64,000 nt of DNA from Ureibacillus manganicus DSM 26584 (GTDB lineage: Bacteria > Bacillota > Bacilli > Bacillales_A > Planococcaceae): contig NZ_JPVN01000015.1 in assembly GCF_000772945.1 (NCBI RefSeq), forward strand, positions 1 through 64,000, written 5' to 3'. Position 1 is the stretch's first letter; the number at the start of each line of letters is the position of its first letter. Under the pieces are notes generated by a model. It did not search any database. It was not told the DNA's origin and saw only the letters and a program-made list of their open reading frames with translations. Of the stretch, positions 1 to 9,468 are shown in pieces. The position numbers and the translations under genes were made by a program.

Positions 1-48
1 AAAAAAGACTGCAGGCAAACTCGAAATTTTCGAGTTTGTCTACAGTCT
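1..48 (-). terminator. Rho-independent terminator of ppaC
   Basis: On the minus strand an interrupted stem (6-11 with 43-48 and 16-24 with 30-38, CAAACTCGA/TCGAGTTTG) is followed by six Ts (positions 1-6). It lies 30 bases past the ppaC stop codon. Confidence 0.85.
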
Positions 49-51
49 GGA

Positions 52-77
52 GCGACTCATTTTGAGTCGCCTTTTTA
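52..77 (+). terminator. Rho-independent terminator of a gene left of the window
   Basis: The hairpin GCGACTC/GAGTCGC (52-70) is followed by CTTTTT on the plus strand. It faces ppaC and probably ends a plus-strand transcript that starts left of the window. Confidence 0.7.
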
Positions 78-78
78 T

Positions 79-1008
79 TTATTCACTTAATGCTTCTGTA
101 AGTACTGGAACCACTTGTTTTTTACGAGATACAACACCAGGAAGTTCTACCTCATTGTCTTTTAAAGTCTTGCCAAATGCTTTTGCAGCATCCTCGCTTG
201 CACTACCAACTACTACAGCAACTGAGTCATTATTTAAAATATCTGTAATGATGAAGAAGTATAAATCTAATCCATTTTCTTCAGTATATTTATTTAATAG
301 GCCAACTAATTCATCTTTACGGCCTAATAGGTCATTTACATCAACAGCATTTACTTGAGCAATAATTGATTTTACATTTCCAAACGTAAATTCCTTTGCG
401 TCTAGAGAAAGTAATTCTTCTAATGATTTGTCAGATAAATCGGCACCTGCTTTTAGCATAGCCAGTCCATACTCTTCTACATTCACACCCGCAATTTCAG
501 CTAATTCTTTACCAGCTTTAACGTCTTGATCTGTACATGTTGGTGATTTAAATAATAATGTATCCGATACGATAGCAGATAACATTAATCCTGCAATATT
601 TGAAGGAATTGCTACATTATTTTCTTTATAAAGTTTGTTTAAAATTGTTGCCGTACATCCAACAGGTTCTGCACGGAAATATAATGGATCTGAAGTTTCG
701 AAATTAGCAATACGATGGTGATCGATTACTTCAATCACTTTTACTTCTTCAATACCATTAGCAGACTGTTGACGCTCATTGTGGTCAACTAAGATAACTT
801 GGTTTGTTTCTGTTGCAACATTATCAATTAATCTCGGTGCTTCAAATCCGAATTTTTCTAATGCAAATTTTGTTTCATTATTAACCTCACCTAGTCGAAC
901 TGCTTCTGCATCTTCACCTAGCTGTTGTTTTAAAAAAGCATAACTAATTGCTGATGTGATTGTATCTGTATCTGGGTTTTTATGTCCGAAAACTAATACT
1001 TTGCTCAT
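79..1008 (-). CDS. ppaC: Manganese-dependent inorganic pyrophosphatase
   Basis: Family II (DHH) pyrophosphatase, which hydrolyses cytoplasmic PPi to phosphate and drives biosynthetic reactions forward. At 309 residues it has the usual family length. The N-terminal GHKNPDTDT motif carries the first metal ligands, VIDHHRIAN the DHH ligands, and SRKKQVVP near the C-terminus is the substrate-binding arginine/lysine motif of the DHHA2 domain. An AGGAGGT ribosome binding site at about 1020-1026 precedes the ATG. It is monocistronic with its own terminator at 1-48. Recognition is strong across the whole protein. Confidence 0.97.
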   Translation of the reverse strand: MSKVLVFGHKNPDTDTITSAISYAFLKQQLGEDAEAVRLGEVNNETKFALEKFGFEAPRLIDNVATETNQVILVDHNERQQSANGIEEVKVIEVIDHHRIANFETSDPLYFRAEPVGCTATILNKLYKENNVAIPSNIAGLMLSAIVSDTLLFKSPTCTDQDVKAGKELAEIAGVNVEEYGLAMLKAGADLSDKSLEELLSLDAKEFTFGNVKSIIAQVNAVDVNDLLGRKDELVGLLNKYTEENGLDLYFFIITDILNNDSVAVVVGSASEDAAKAFGKTLKDNEVELPGVVSRKKQVVPVLTEALSE

Positions 1009-1129
1009 TATATTTTAGTACCTCCTAAATAGATGTCATTATTCGGATTTATTTTATCATACTGTCTAAGGAATTGAAAAACTGAACCAAATTTTTGTCT
1101 TTTTCCCCTACGAATTATAATAGGTTCAC

Positions 1130-1172
1130 AAAAAAGCGTATTCGCAGTAAAACTTGTTACGAATACGCTTTT
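1130..1172 (-). terminator. Terminator of the RpiR-family gene
   Basis: AAAGCGTATTCG (1133-1144) pairs with CGAATACGCTTT (1160-1171); on the minus strand a T-tract follows. It lies just after the stop codon of the regulator at 1199. Confidence 0.85.
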
Positions 1173-1198
1173 GAATTATATTCTTTTGTTTACTGTCT

Positions 1199-2029
1199 CT
1201 AATAAGTAAAACTACTTTCGATTTGTTCGTTTGTCTTCTGAAAATCATTATATTGTCTTCTGTTTTGTGCAATCATACCTTCAATCATTGCATTAATTAG
1301 TGAAAAAAGTGAAACATTCGTTTCTAAAGAATTTTGTTTATGTTGATGAATTGCAAAGAGTGCATTGGAATAATCACGAAGTGAAGAAAGTGTAGAATTT
1401 GTTATTGAAACCACTTTTGCATTTTTATTTTTTGCTAATTTAGCAACTGTTAATACATCTTCAAAAAGATGATCAACACCAATAATTATAAGTAATGATT
1501 TACTATCTATATTACTTAATTGTTGAACGATATCTTCCATGTCATGTTGTATCTGCTTAACATGTTTACGATAATTTTTCAGAATACTTGTCATATACGT
1601 AGCAGATGGTGCAGATTGTCTAAACCCTAATATATATACGAATTCAGATTCGTGAAGACATTTTGTTGTTTTTGCAAATAAATGTGGATCAATTAATTCC
1701 AAAGTATTTAATATATTCGTTACATCGCGATTCATTAATTCATTTATCGTATTGTCTATTTTTTTTGGTATTACTTCGCTTCCACTTTCAGTATTTCCGT
1801 CTTGCACTAATTCCTTTTTTATTTCTTCCTGTAACTCGTTATAGCCATTTAGCTCCATTGCATAGCAGAAGCGAATTACAGTAGATTCACTAACACCTAT
1901 AAGCTGTCCTACCTCAGAAGCAATATGATTAGCTACTAAAGTTGGGTTATCAATAACAAATTGGGCAACCTTACGCTGTCCTCTCGATAATCGAATAAAG
2001 CGTTTTTTTATATTCTCAAGTATGTTCAT
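1199..2029 (-). CDS. RpiR/MurR-family transcriptional regulator
   Basis: A 276-residue regulator with an N-terminal HTH_6 domain (residues about 1-77; ASEVGQLIGVSESTVIRFC is the recognition region) and a C-terminal SIS sugar-phosphate isomerase domain (about 125-255; YILGFRQSAPSA and LLIIIGVDHLFEDV strands). RpiR proteins usually sense a phosphosugar and control genes for that sugar, but no sugar genes adjoin this one, so its ligand and regulon are unknown. It has its own terminator. The convergent or divergent partner usually seen with RpiR regulators is missing. Confidence 0.9.
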   Translation of the reverse strand: MNILENIKKRFIRLSRGQRKVAQFVIDNPTLVANHIASEVGQLIGVSESTVIRFCYAMELNGYNELQEEIKKELVQDGNTESGSEVIPKKIDNTINELMNRDVTNILNTLELIDPHLFAKTTKCLHESEFVYILGFRQSAPSATYMTSILKNYRKHVKQIQHDMEDIVQQLSNIDSKSLLIIIGVDHLFEDVLTVAKLAKNKNAKVVSITNSTLSSLRDYSNALFAIHQHKQNSLETNVSLFSLINAMIEGMIAQNRRQYNDFQKTNEQIESSFTY

Positions 2030-2287
2030 ATTAGCTTCCTAACCTCCTAAAAGGATCTCAATTGTATACAATATAACAATTGAAAGGTTAACATTTATAA
2101 ATTTGAAAGACAATAAGTTTTCTGAAAAATCTCATATTTAAAATTTCCAAAAGACATATATTTGTCAAAATTAGATTAATATCATCTAATTTTTAGATTA
2201 GTTGGAATTAAGAGGATAGAAAAGCAATAAGAAAAGGGAATTACAGTTTTAAAACTAAACCATAACACCCCTTTAATAAAATATCTA

Positions 2288-3532
2288 TTAATCTAATTCT
2301 ACCTGTTTTGTTTCTTTTCCTAAGAAGATGATTGCAAGCACACCAATGACGATTGAAATACAGAATATGCTAAATATTGAACCTATATCCGAACCTGTTG
2401 CCAGTAAGTTTCCTACTAATAACGGTCCGAATATTCCACCTACACGTCCAACTGCAGCTGCCATACCAGCTCCAGTACCACGGATTACTAGTGGATATTG
2501 CTCTGGAGTATAAGCATATAAAGCACCCCATGCACCTAAGTTAAAGAATGATAATAATATTCCTGATGCTAATAAAACTTCAATAGAATCTGCATTACCG
2601 AATACAAACGCACTTCCCGCAGTTCCAAGTAAATATGTAACAAGAACAAACTTTCTTCCTGCCTTCTCAATTAGCCATGCTGCAGTAAAATAACCTGGGA
2701 GCTGTGCTAACGTCATGATCACAACATACCCAAAACTTGATATTAGACTAAACCCTTTTCCAACCATTACACTTGGTAACCATAAGAACATTCCATAGTA
2801 GGAAAAGACAACTACAAACCACACAATCCATAGAGTTAATGTAGCCTTTGCATATTTTTTCTCCCATATTCCCGCAATGTTTTTCCATACACTACGCTTT
2901 TTCGCCTCTGGTCTAGCAGTAAATTGCGGAGAATCTGGTAAATGTAAACGAATAAAAATTGCATAAAATGCTGGAAGCGCTGTTAATATTAACGCTACAC
3001 GCCAACCTTCAATTGGCCAAAAATCTGCTGGGATAACAAAATAAGCGATAATTGCACCTAATAACCATCCACCAGCCCAAAAGCTCTCTAATAATACCAC
3101 TACACGACCACGTTCTTTTGCTGGTACACTTTCAGAAACTAAAGTAGATGCGACAGGAAGTTCCCCACCTAATCCCATACCAACGAAGAAACGTAATATT
3201 AAAAATACGGCAAAAGTAGTAGTCAAAGCCGATAATCCACTAGCTACTGAAAACAGAACGAGTGTCCAGATAAAGATTGTTTTACGCCCTACTTTATCAG
3301 CAAATACACCAAATATAAGCGCCCCTACTGCCATACCTATGGAGTTGATACTTCCAATCCAGCCCATTTGACTAGAATTTAACCCCCAATCGGCTGCTAA
3401 TGCAGCAATGACGAATGATAATAATGCAACGTCCATTGCGTCAAACATCCACCCAACCCCAGCAACACCTAGGAGTTTGTTACGTGATATGGGCTTCGTA
3501 TTTGAAGAAGATTTTGTTATTGTTTTACTCAT
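2288..3532 (-). CDS. niaP: Niacin transporter, MFS family
   Basis: A 414-residue, 12-helix major facilitator of the sugar/aromatic-acid porter type, very close in sequence to Bacillus subtilis NiaP (YceI), which imports nicotinate for NAD synthesis. Signature stretches are DAMDVALLSF in helix 1, FGVFADKVGRK between helices 2 and 3, RFFVGMGLGGELPVASTLVSE, and the C-terminal GKETKQVELD. The ATG at 3532 is preferred over the upstream GTG because AGGTGG sits five bases before it. Two tandem 12-bp repeats immediately upstream may be operator sites (see 3543-3567). Confidence 0.92.
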   Translation of the reverse strand: MSKTITKSSSNTKPISRNKLLGVAGVGWMFDAMDVALLSFVIAALAADWGLNSSQMGWIGSINSIGMAVGALIFGVFADKVGRKTIFIWTLVLFSVASGLSALTTTFAVFLILRFFVGMGLGGELPVASTLVSESVPAKERGRVVVLLESFWAGGWLLGAIIAYFVIPADFWPIEGWRVALILTALPAFYAIFIRLHLPDSPQFTARPEAKKRSVWKNIAGIWEKKYAKATLTLWIVWFVVVFSYYGMFLWLPSVMVGKGFSLISSFGYVVIMTLAQLPGYFTAAWLIEKAGRKFVLVTYLLGTAGSAFVFGNADSIEVLLASGILLSFFNLGAWGALYAYTPEQYPLVIRGTGAGMAAAVGRVGGIFGPLLVGNLLATGSDIGSIFSIFCISIVIGVLAIIFLGKETKQVELD

Positions 3533-3542
3533 TACATCCACC

Positions 3543-3567
3543 TGTCTTTACACTTGTATTTACACTT
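3543..3567. promoter_or_regulatory. Tandem 12-bp direct repeat, possible niaP operator
   Basis: Plus strand reads TGTCTTTACACT then TGTATTTACACT with no gap. On the minus strand this is AAGTGTAAATACAAGTGTAA. It lies 11-35 bases upstream of the niaP start codon. niaP in Firmicutes is often repressed by the nicotinate-sensing regulator NiaR; whether this repeat is its site is inference. Confidence 0.4.
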
Positions 3568-3736
3568 ATAAAAGTAACTCTTTTTGAATGTTATATCAAG
3601 GGGAAATTTCAAAATTAATAGTTATAGTTTGTGCAAATTATCAAATTCTATTGAAAAGTAGGTAAGATTTACGTTAAAATGTCTTTTATATAGAAACAAA
3701 TGTTCATCTTGTGAGAACAGAAGGAGATACTTGTAT

Positions 3737-4789
3737 ATGTGGAAAGGTCTTATTGAAGAATATAAAGAATTTTTACCAGTAACTGATCAAACACCTGCAT
3801 TAACACTAAACGAAGGTAATACTCCATTAATTCATCTTGTAAATCTTTCGAAAAAATTAGGTATTGAACTATATGGAAAATATGAAGGTTTAAATCCGAC
3901 TGGGTCATTTAAAGACCGTGGTATGGTTTTTGCTGTTGCAAAAGCAATTGAAGAAGGTGCTAAATGTGTCATTTGTGCATCTACAGGGAATACTTCTGCT
4001 GCTGCGAGCGCTTATGCAGCACGTGCAGGAATTAGTTCCATTGTTGTCATTCCAAAAGGGAAAGTGGCACTTGGTAAATTAGCACAAGCTTGTATGTATG
4101 GTGCAAAAATAATCGAAATCGATGGGAACTTTGACGATGCACTTAGTATTGTTCGAGAAGTAAGTGAAACAACTGCTGTAAAACTTGTAAACTCAGTCAA
4201 TCCATATCGGATTGAAGGACAAAAAACAGCAGCATTTGAGATTGTTGATAGTTTAGGATCTGCTCCAGACTACTTATGTATCCCTGTAGGTAATGCGGGA
4301 AATATAACTGCTTACTGGAAAGGCTTCAAAGAATATAATGAGGCAAAAAATACAGGACTCCCAAAAATGTATGGATTTGAAGCAGAGGGTGCTGCAGCCA
4401 TCGTAAAGGGTGAACCAATCGCTGAGCCAGAAACTGTTGCGACAGCAATTCGAATCGGTAACCCAGCAAGCTGGAAGTTCGCTGAAGCAGCACGTGATGA
4501 ATCAGGGGGTATTATCGATTCAGTTACTGATGAAGAAATTCTAGCAGCTTATAAATTAATTGCTCAGTCCGAAGGTGTATTTGTAGAACCAGGTTCTGCT
4601 GCATCATTAGCTGGGGTAATTAAATCAGTAGAAAATGGGAAAATCGAAAAAGGTAGCCGTGTCGTTACTATATTTACTGGTAATGGATTAAAGGACCCAG
4701 ACACAGCGATGAAAGTATCAACTGTTGATCTAGTTTCACTTAAAAATGATAAAGAAGAAATTCGCAAATATATTGAGGGAGTTCTATGA
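3737..4789 (+). CDS. thrC: Threonine synthase
   Basis: PLP enzyme converting O-phospho-L-homoserine to L-threonine, 350 residues. The PLP lysine lies in [10 protein letters not shown] near residue 59; [19 protein letters not shown] and the PLP-phosphate loop [13 protein letters not shown] are conserved. The protein aligns with B. subtilis ThrC from MWKGLIEEY onward, so ATG 3737 is chosen; AAGGAG at 3721-3726 gives ten-base spacing, while the TTG at 3731 is too close. Its stop overlaps the thrB start by four bases (ATGA). The homoserine dehydrogenase gene hom, which usually precedes thrC, is absent here. Confidence 0.97.
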   Translation: MWKGLIEEYKEFLPVTDQTPALTLNEGNTPLIHLVNLSKKLGIELYGKYEGLNPTGSFKDRGMVFAVAKAIEEGAKCVICASTGNTSAAASAYAARAGISSIVVIPKGKVALGKLAQACMYGAKIIEIDGNFDDALSIVREVSETTAVKLVNSVNPYRIEGQKTAAFEIVDSLGSAPDYLCIPVGNAGNITAYWKGFKEYNEAKNTGLPKMYGFEAEGAAAIVKGEPIAEPETVATAIRIGNPASWKFAEAARDESGGIIDSVTDEEILAAYKLIAQSEGVFVEPGSAASLAGVIKSVENGKIEKGSRVVTIFTGNGLKDPDTAMKVSTVDLVSLKNDKEEIRKYIEGVL

Positions 4790-5700
4790 GTAAAAAATGG
4801 CAAATCACTGTCCCTGGGAGTACTGCTAACTTAGGACCAGGATTTGATTCAATAGGACTTGGTTTATCGTTATATTTAAGTTTGACAGTGTCATTACAGG
4901 ATAAGTGGGAGATTATTCACCTTTCTTCAGGCCTTCCGAAGACATTTAATCTTGAAGATCATCTTATATACAAAATTGCTACTGCGACCGCAGCACGATT
5001 CAATATGCAGATGCCTCCTTGCCGGATCGAAATGGAAAGTGAACTGCCATTTGCAAGAGGCTTAGGTAGTAGTGCAGCTGCCATTGTTGCAGGGATTGAA
5101 GTGGCGAATCTTGCATGTAATTTAAATTTAAGTGTACAAGATAAATGTAATATTTCTTCTCAAATCGAAGGTCATCCGGATAATGCGACCGCTTCAGTAT
5201 TGGGTGGATTAACAATTTCAGCTATGGATGAAAATGGAGTTGTCGACACAATCCATATAACAGATTTAGATAGCTCTTTTGTAGTTTTTATTCCAGAAGT
5301 TGAATTAAAGACATCAGAAGCAAGAGGTGTTTTGCCCGAAACATTCGATCGCCAGTATTCGGTCTTAGGTAGCGCAAATGCCAATATGCTTGCAGCAGCC
5401 CTTGTAGCTAAGGATTATGCTCGTATTGGTCGATATATGGAAGCAGATTTATTCCATGAGCCTTTCCGAGCACAACTCATTCCGCAGTATGATGCTATCG
5501 TTAACGCTGCTAAAGCGAATGGTGCGTTTGGTACTGCCCTGAGCGGTGCTGGTCCAACAATGATCTCAATGATTCCGAGCAATATAGGAAGTCAATTTGT
5601 TCGTACTATGGATGAATTATTTCCTTTACACAAGATTATTTTGACGAAAGTAGCTCCTACAGGTGTAAATGTAACTGAAATTCCTATTGTTTCGAAATAA
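4786..5700 (+). CDS. thrB: Homoserine kinase
   Basis: GHMP-family kinase of 304 residues that phosphorylates L-homoserine to the substrate used by ThrC. Visible motifs are [16 protein letters not shown] (N-terminal GHMP motif), the ATP-binding loop [16 protein letters not shown] near residue 88, [14 protein letters not shown], and the C-terminal [13 protein letters not shown]. It is translationally coupled to thrC through the ATGA overlap. The operon ends at the hairpin at 5708-5750. Confidence 0.97.
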   Translation: MSKKWQITVPGSTANLGPGFDSIGLGLSLYLSLTVSLQDKWEIIHLSSGLPKTFNLEDHLIYKIATATAARFNMQMPPCRIEMESELPFARGLGSSAAAIVAGIEVANLACNLNLSVQDKCNISSQIEGHPDNATASVLGGLTISAMDENGVVDTIHITDLDSSFVVFIPEVELKTSEARGVLPETFDRQYSVLGSANANMLAAALVAKDYARIGRYMEADLFHEPFRAQLIPQYDAIVNAAKANGAFGTALSGAGPTMISMIPSNIGSQFVRTMDELFPLHKIILTKVAPTGVNVTEIPIVSK

Positions 5701-5707
5701 TTGACAA

Positions 5708-5750
5708 AAGGGTAAATCAAAAGGATTTTATATCCTTGTGATTTACCCTT
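5708..5750. terminator. Bidirectional terminator between thrB and the ZIP gene
   Basis: GGGTAAATCA and AAGGAT on the left pair with ATCCTT and TGATTTACCC on the right. Runs of A and T flank both sides, so it can serve both converging genes. Confidence 0.8.
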
Positions 5751-5753
5751 ATT

Positions 5754-6572
5754 TTATGTTAACAAAACAAGGCTAATAGCCATAACAGCCATACCTGCGA
5801 CTACACCGTAAATTGATAAATGTGTCTCGTCATACTTTTTGGCTGCTGGTAGTAGTTCATCTAATGAGATAAATACCATAATACCAGCCACTCCAGCAAA
5901 AATAACTCCAAACATTACATCATTTAAAAATGGCATTAATATTAAATAAGCAATTATTGCTCCCACCGGTTCTGCTAATCCAGAGAAGAAAGATAGTTTG
6001 AATGCCTTTTTTCGTATTCCTGTTGCAAAGTAGATTGGAATAGCTACTGCAATCCCTTCTGGAATATTATGAATTGCAACAGCTATGGCAATCGCAATAC
6101 CAACATTTGGGTCTTGTATAGTGGCCATAAACGTTGCAATACCTTCAGGAAAGTTGTGTATTCCTATTGCTAATGCAGTAAAAATACCCATTTTCATTAG
6201 CTTATCGTGATCTATGTTTGTTGCACTTTTCTCAGCTGCGTGAAGATCCTCAACAGTTTTGACTTCATGAGGATTTTTGCTTTTAGGAATAAATCGATCA
6301 ATCACTGCAATAAATAACATCCCTCCAAAAAAACCGAGGATTGTCATCCAATACCCCATCGAATTGCCAAGAGCATATGTTAATGAATCTTTTGCTTTTA
6401 CAAATATTTCGACTAATGATACATAAATCATAACCCCTGCTGAAAAACCTAATGCAACTGAAAGGAACTTTTTATTTGTCCTCGATGTAAAAAATGCAAT
6501 TAAAGCCCCTAATCCAGTAGCTAACCCAGCAAATAACGTCAAACCTAAAGCTAAGATTACATTACCGTCCAT
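5754..6572 (-). CDS. ZIP-family divalent metal transporter (ZupT-like)
   Basis: A 272-residue ZIP permease with eight predicted helices, likely importing zinc or other divalent metals. The hallmark metal-binding helices are visible: IHNFPEGIATFMA in helix 4 and IHNIPEGIAVAIP in helix 5, with SGLAEPVGA afterwards. A charged loop lies between helices 3 and 4 (HEVKTVEDLHAAEKSATNID). Of the three clustered ATGs, 6572 is chosen because GAGGAGA is six bases upstream. It converges on thrB and shares its terminator. No metal-regulator site was identified. Confidence 0.88.
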   Translation of the reverse strand: MDGNVILALGLTLFAGLATGLGALIAFFTSRTNKKFLSVALGFSAGVMIYVSLVEIFVKAKDSLTYALGNSMGYWMTILGFFGGMLFIAVIDRFIPKSKNPHEVKTVEDLHAAEKSATNIDHDKLMKMGIFTALAIGIHNFPEGIATFMATIQDPNVGIAIAIAVAIHNIPEGIAVAIPIYFATGIRKKAFKLSFFSGLAEPVGAIIAYLILMPFLNDVMFGVIFAGVAGIMVFISLDELLPAAKKYDETHLSIYGVVAGMAVMAISLVLLT

Positions 6573-6710
6573 TCTCATTCTCCTCATTACATTATCGTAA
6601 TTGTATTATATACACAAAGTTTCCTTTATGCAACTTTTTTCACCTAAGTTATCACTTATTCCTCCAGTGAAATTTTAGTGTATATTTGTACCTTTCATTA
6701 ATAAATTAAA

Positions 6711-6736
6711 AAAGCGCCTATTGGATTAGGCGCTTT
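6711..6736 (-). terminator. Terminator of the PAP2 gene, overlapping its stop codon
   Basis: AAAGCGCCTA/TAGGCGCTTT hairpin; on the minus strand Ts follow. The TAA stop of the PAP2 gene (6726-6728) lies inside the hairpin. Confidence 0.8.
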
Positions 6737-7358
6737 CTTTAGTCATTAGCTTTTTTATTTTTCTATTTCTACCTTCATACCAATAAACGCAAATGATGAA
6801 CCATGTAAAACCTAAACTCCAACCCGCAATAACGTCGGTAGCATAGTGGTGACTACTAGAAATTCTAGATAAGCCCATTAATACTACAATTAAGATGGCA
6901 ACTATCCAAGTTACCATAATTGATTTTCTATTCATTAGAAGCTCTGTAACTATGTATGCGATTGTAAATACATATAAGAATCCTACCATGGCATGACCCG
7001 AAGGCATACTAAACGAGGTTAGTTGCTCTACTACATCTGGACGTGGTCTTTCAATTAATGTCTTAGCAAGTTGATTAATCCCATTACCTGCACCTACCGT
7101 TAAAACAACAAAAAGCATTCCCCGATAGTTTTGCTGTCTAAACCATAAAGACAATATTAAAACAATCGAAATTATAATAATAAAATTTGTTTCTCCAAAT
7201 AAGTGAAAGAAGGATATGAAGGAATTACCAAAGAATATTTGGTGCATTGCATCGTCAAATTGTACCGCTAAAGGTTGCTCATACGAAAAAGCGAGTACAA
7301 TAAAACAGATTAACGCTATTAATGTCATAATATAAGTCCTCTTTTTCAATAAAAACAC
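6726..7358 (-). CDS. PAP2-family membrane phosphatase
   Basis: A 210-residue integral membrane phosphatase with about six helices. The PAP2 motifs are present: KTLIERPRPD (motif 1), SMPSGHAM (motif 2, catalytic His) and SRISSSHHYATDVIAGW (motif 3). Such proteins dephosphorylate phosphatidylglycerophosphate, phosphatidate or undecaprenyl pyrophosphate at the outer membrane face; the substrate here cannot be told. It stands alone with its own terminator, and an interrupted palindrome (7381-7413) lies just upstream. Confidence 0.92.
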   Translation of the reverse strand: MFLLKKRTYIMTLIALICFIVLAFSYEQPLAVQFDDAMHQIFFGNSFISFFHLFGETNFIIIISIVLILSLWFRQQNYRGMLFVVLTVGAGNGINQLAKTLIERPRPDVVEQLTSFSMPSGHAMVGFLYVFTIAYIVTELLMNRKSIMVTWIVAILIVVLMGLSRISSSHHYATDVIAGWSLGFTWFIICVYWYEGRNRKIKKLMTKESA

Positions 7359-7380
7359 CGCCCATACTACATCTTTTTTT

Positions 7381-7413
7381 CATATTATCATATTCTCATA
7401 TGGAGATAATATG
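7381..7413. repeat. 33-bp interrupted palindrome upstream of the PAP2 gene
   Basis: CATATTATC (7381-7389) and GATAATATG (7405-7413) are perfect inverted arms with an inner TCTC/GAGA. It lies between the yclQ terminator and the PAP2 start, so it could be an operator for the PAP2 gene. Confidence 0.4.
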
Positions 7414-7420
7414 AAAAAAA

Positions 7421-7448
7421 AAGCTGCCCTATATATTTAGGACAGCTT
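7421..7448 (-). terminator. Terminator of yclQ
   Basis: AAGCTGCCCT pairs with AGGACAGCTT; the minus strand then runs into eight or more Ts. Located 12 bases past the yclQ stop. Confidence 0.85.
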
Positions 7449-7459
7449 GTTTGAAATCT

Positions 7460-8476
7460 CTATTTTAATTCATTAAGAATTTCTTGAATTTTGGCTAATT
7501 CAGATTGTACTCCACCGCCACTTAAATACCAAAGTGGCCCATCTAAGTATACGATTCGATTATTTTTATAAGCAGTTGTTTGTTTAATAATATCGTTTTC
7601 CATATCAGATGCGATATTAGATGTTGCGCCTGTTGCAGCTGTACGATCAATGACAAACAAAACTTGTGGATCAAAATCTAAGATTGCTTCAAATCCGAAG
7701 TTTGAGCCATGGGAAGAAGCCTCAATATCCTCTGTAACTGGTACGAATCCATAGATATCATAGATATAGCCAAAGCGTGAGTTTGTAGCAAAACCAGATA
7801 ATTTACCTTCGTTGTACATTGTTACTAATGTTGTATCAAACTCACTAGCTAAACCTTTTACTTCTTCAAGAGCTGTGTCAATTTTAGCGACATGTTCTTT
7901 TACTTCATCTTCTTTTCCAAAGATTTTACCAGCAATTTCTGTTGATTTTAAGAACGTACCCCAGTAGTCATTTTGGTTTGTACCTACAAAGATTACGTTT
8001 GGTGTAATTTCTTTTAACTGTTCATAGAATGTTGCTTGACGACTTGAGATGAAAATTACATCTGGTTCAAGAGCAGCAATATCCTCTAATAATGGAGCTT
8101 TTAAAGTTCCAATGTTTGCATAATCATCTGATGCGTATTTTGATAAATATGCTGGTAATGTAGTATCTTTTGGAATACCAACAATCCCTTCAACGCCTAT
8201 TGCATCAAGTGTGTCTAAAAATCCATAGTCAAATACAACAATTCTTTCTGGCACTTTCTCAAGTGTTACATCTTTAAAAGCTACAGTACCTGCTTCTTCA
8301 CTTTCAGTTGTAGCAATTGTTGGTGATATTGTCATCGGATAGCCATCTACCGAAGCCCCTTTACTTTGCTCTGAACTTGTATTTGAATCATTTGTTGATT
8401 CATTTCCAGAATTACATGCAGCTAGTACAAATACCATCATAGCTAAAACTAGCGTAAGTAATTTCAAATTTTTCAT
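7460..8476 (-). CDS. yclQ: Siderophore (petrobactin-type) ABC transporter binding lipoprotein
   Basis: A 338-residue substrate-binding lipoprotein of the FatB/YclQ group that captures a ferric catecholate siderophore outside the membrane and delivers it to YclNO. A lipobox LVLAAC lies at residues about 17-22 after a short hydrophobic segment. The periplasmic-binding-protein-2 fold is shown by RIVVFDYGFLDTLDAIG and LEDIAALEPDVIFIS. ATG 8476 is chosen over the upstream candidate because of AGGAGAGGT just before it. It follows yclP in the yclNOPQ order of B. subtilis, but a terminator and its own Fur box separate it, so it can be transcribed independently. Confidence 0.93.
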   Translation of the reverse strand: MKNLKLLTLVLAMMVFVLAACNSGNESTNDSNTSSEQSKGASVDGYPMTISPTIATTESEEAGTVAFKDVTLEKVPERIVVFDYGFLDTLDAIGVEGIVGIPKDTTLPAYLSKYASDDYANIGTLKAPLLEDIAALEPDVIFISSRQATFYEQLKEITPNVIFVGTNQNDYWGTFLKSTEIAGKIFGKEDEVKEHVAKIDTALEEVKGLASEFDTTLVTMYNEGKLSGFATNSRFGYIYDIYGFVPVTEDIEASSHGSNFGFEAILDFDPQVLFVIDRTAATGATSNIASDMENDIIKQTTAYKNNRIVYLDGPLWYLSGGGVQSELAKIQEILNELK

Positions 8477-8520
8477 TGTAACCTCTCCTATTCTTCTCAA
8501 TGAAGTTTAATCTCCTCCAT

Positions 8521-8539
8521 GATAATGAGAATCATTATC
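8521..8539. promoter_or_regulatory. Fur box upstream of yclQ
   Basis: GATAATGAGAATCATTATC matches the classical 19-bp Fur box GATAATGATAATCATTATC at 18 of 19 positions, 45 bases upstream of the yclQ start. Iron-replete Fur would repress yclQ. Confidence 0.9.
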
Positions 8540-8663
8540 AACTAATTGAAATTATATCAGTTCCAAAAGAAACGTCAATACTTTTTATAATTTTATTTTA
8601 GCCAAATTGTTTGATTGAAATTCGTTAATTTCCAACAGGAAATTTACCTTTTCCACATTAAGA

Positions 8664-8702
8664 AATGGTTTAGAAAAGCGTAAAACTTTTCTAAACCATT
8701 TA
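8664..8702 (-). terminator. Terminator between yclP and yclQ
   Basis: A perfect 16-bp stem (8664-8679 with 8687-8702) with a 7-base loop directly follows the yclP stop codon at 8704. It would uncouple yclQ from yclNOP. Confidence 0.8.
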
Positions 8703-8703
8703 A

Positions 8704-9468
8704 TTAATAAGAATTAAAATAAACACAAATCCTGCAACCGTTTTGTTCCTGCACAGGTATATCCATATCATAAATTTCTCGTAATGCGTCGCGATTAATT
8801 ATTTCTACAGTTGGTCCACTTTTTACGACACTACCGTTCTTAAGTGCAACAATGTAATCTGAATACACTGATGCAAAGTTAATATCATGTAGTACGATGA
8901 CAACTGTTTTCCCAAGCTCATCTACAAGCTTACGAAGAATTTTCATAATCTGAACAGAGTGTTTCATATCTAAGTTATTTAACGGTTCATCAAGAAGTAT
9001 GTAATCTGTATCTTGAGCAATAACCATTGCGATAAATGCACGTTGTTTTTGCCCCCCAGATAATTCATCTAGGAACTTATCTTGCATATCCCCTAAATTC
9101 ATATAATCAATTGCTTGATCGATAAACTGTTCATCTTCATCTGTTAACCGACCTTTAGAATAAGGGTAACGTCCAAAAGAAATTAGCTCACGAACCGTTA
9201 AACGAACATTTAAATAGTTTGACTGTTTTAAAATGGAGACCCTTTTAGCAAACTGGTCTGATTTCCACTTTTTAACGTTACTTTCATCAAGTAATACTTC
9301 ACCAGTGTCTGCGTCTAATAAACGACTCACCATTGATAAGAGTGTTGATTTACCTGCACCATTTGGACCTATAAAAGATGTAATGGCTCTTGGTTGAATT
9401 TTTACAGAGACATTATTTACAACAGGCTTGCTACCAAAACGTTTTGTTAATTCTTTGATTTCAATCAT
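8704..9468 (-). CDS. yclP: Siderophore ABC transporter ATPase
   Basis: A 254-residue nucleotide-binding subunit. Walker A is GPNGAGKST (about residues 34-42), the Q-loop follows at KQSNYLNVRL, the ABC signature is LSGGQKQR, Walker B is YILLDEPLNNLD, and the switch histidine is in IVLHDINFAS. It pairs with permeases YclN and YclO to drive uptake of a ferric siderophore. The start overlaps the yclO stop by four bases (ATGA), indicating coupled translation. Confidence 0.96.
   Translation of the reverse strand: MIEIKELTKRFGSKPVVNNVSVKIQPRAITSFIGPNGAGKSTLLSMVSRLLDADTGEVLLDESNVKKWKSDQFAKRVSILKQSNYLNVRLTVRELISFGRYPYSKGRLTDEDEQFIDQAIDYMNLGDMQDKFLDELSGGQKQRAFIAMVIAQDTDYILLDEPLNNLDMKHSVQIMKILRKLVDELGKTVVIVLHDINFASVYSDYIVALKNGSVVKSGPTVEIINRDALREIYDMDIPVQEQNGCRICVYFNSY

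Noticed and set aside
4786-4789. ATGA overlap of thrC and thrB as a possible frameshift
   Set aside because: Both proteins are full length; a four-base overlap is normal translational coupling.
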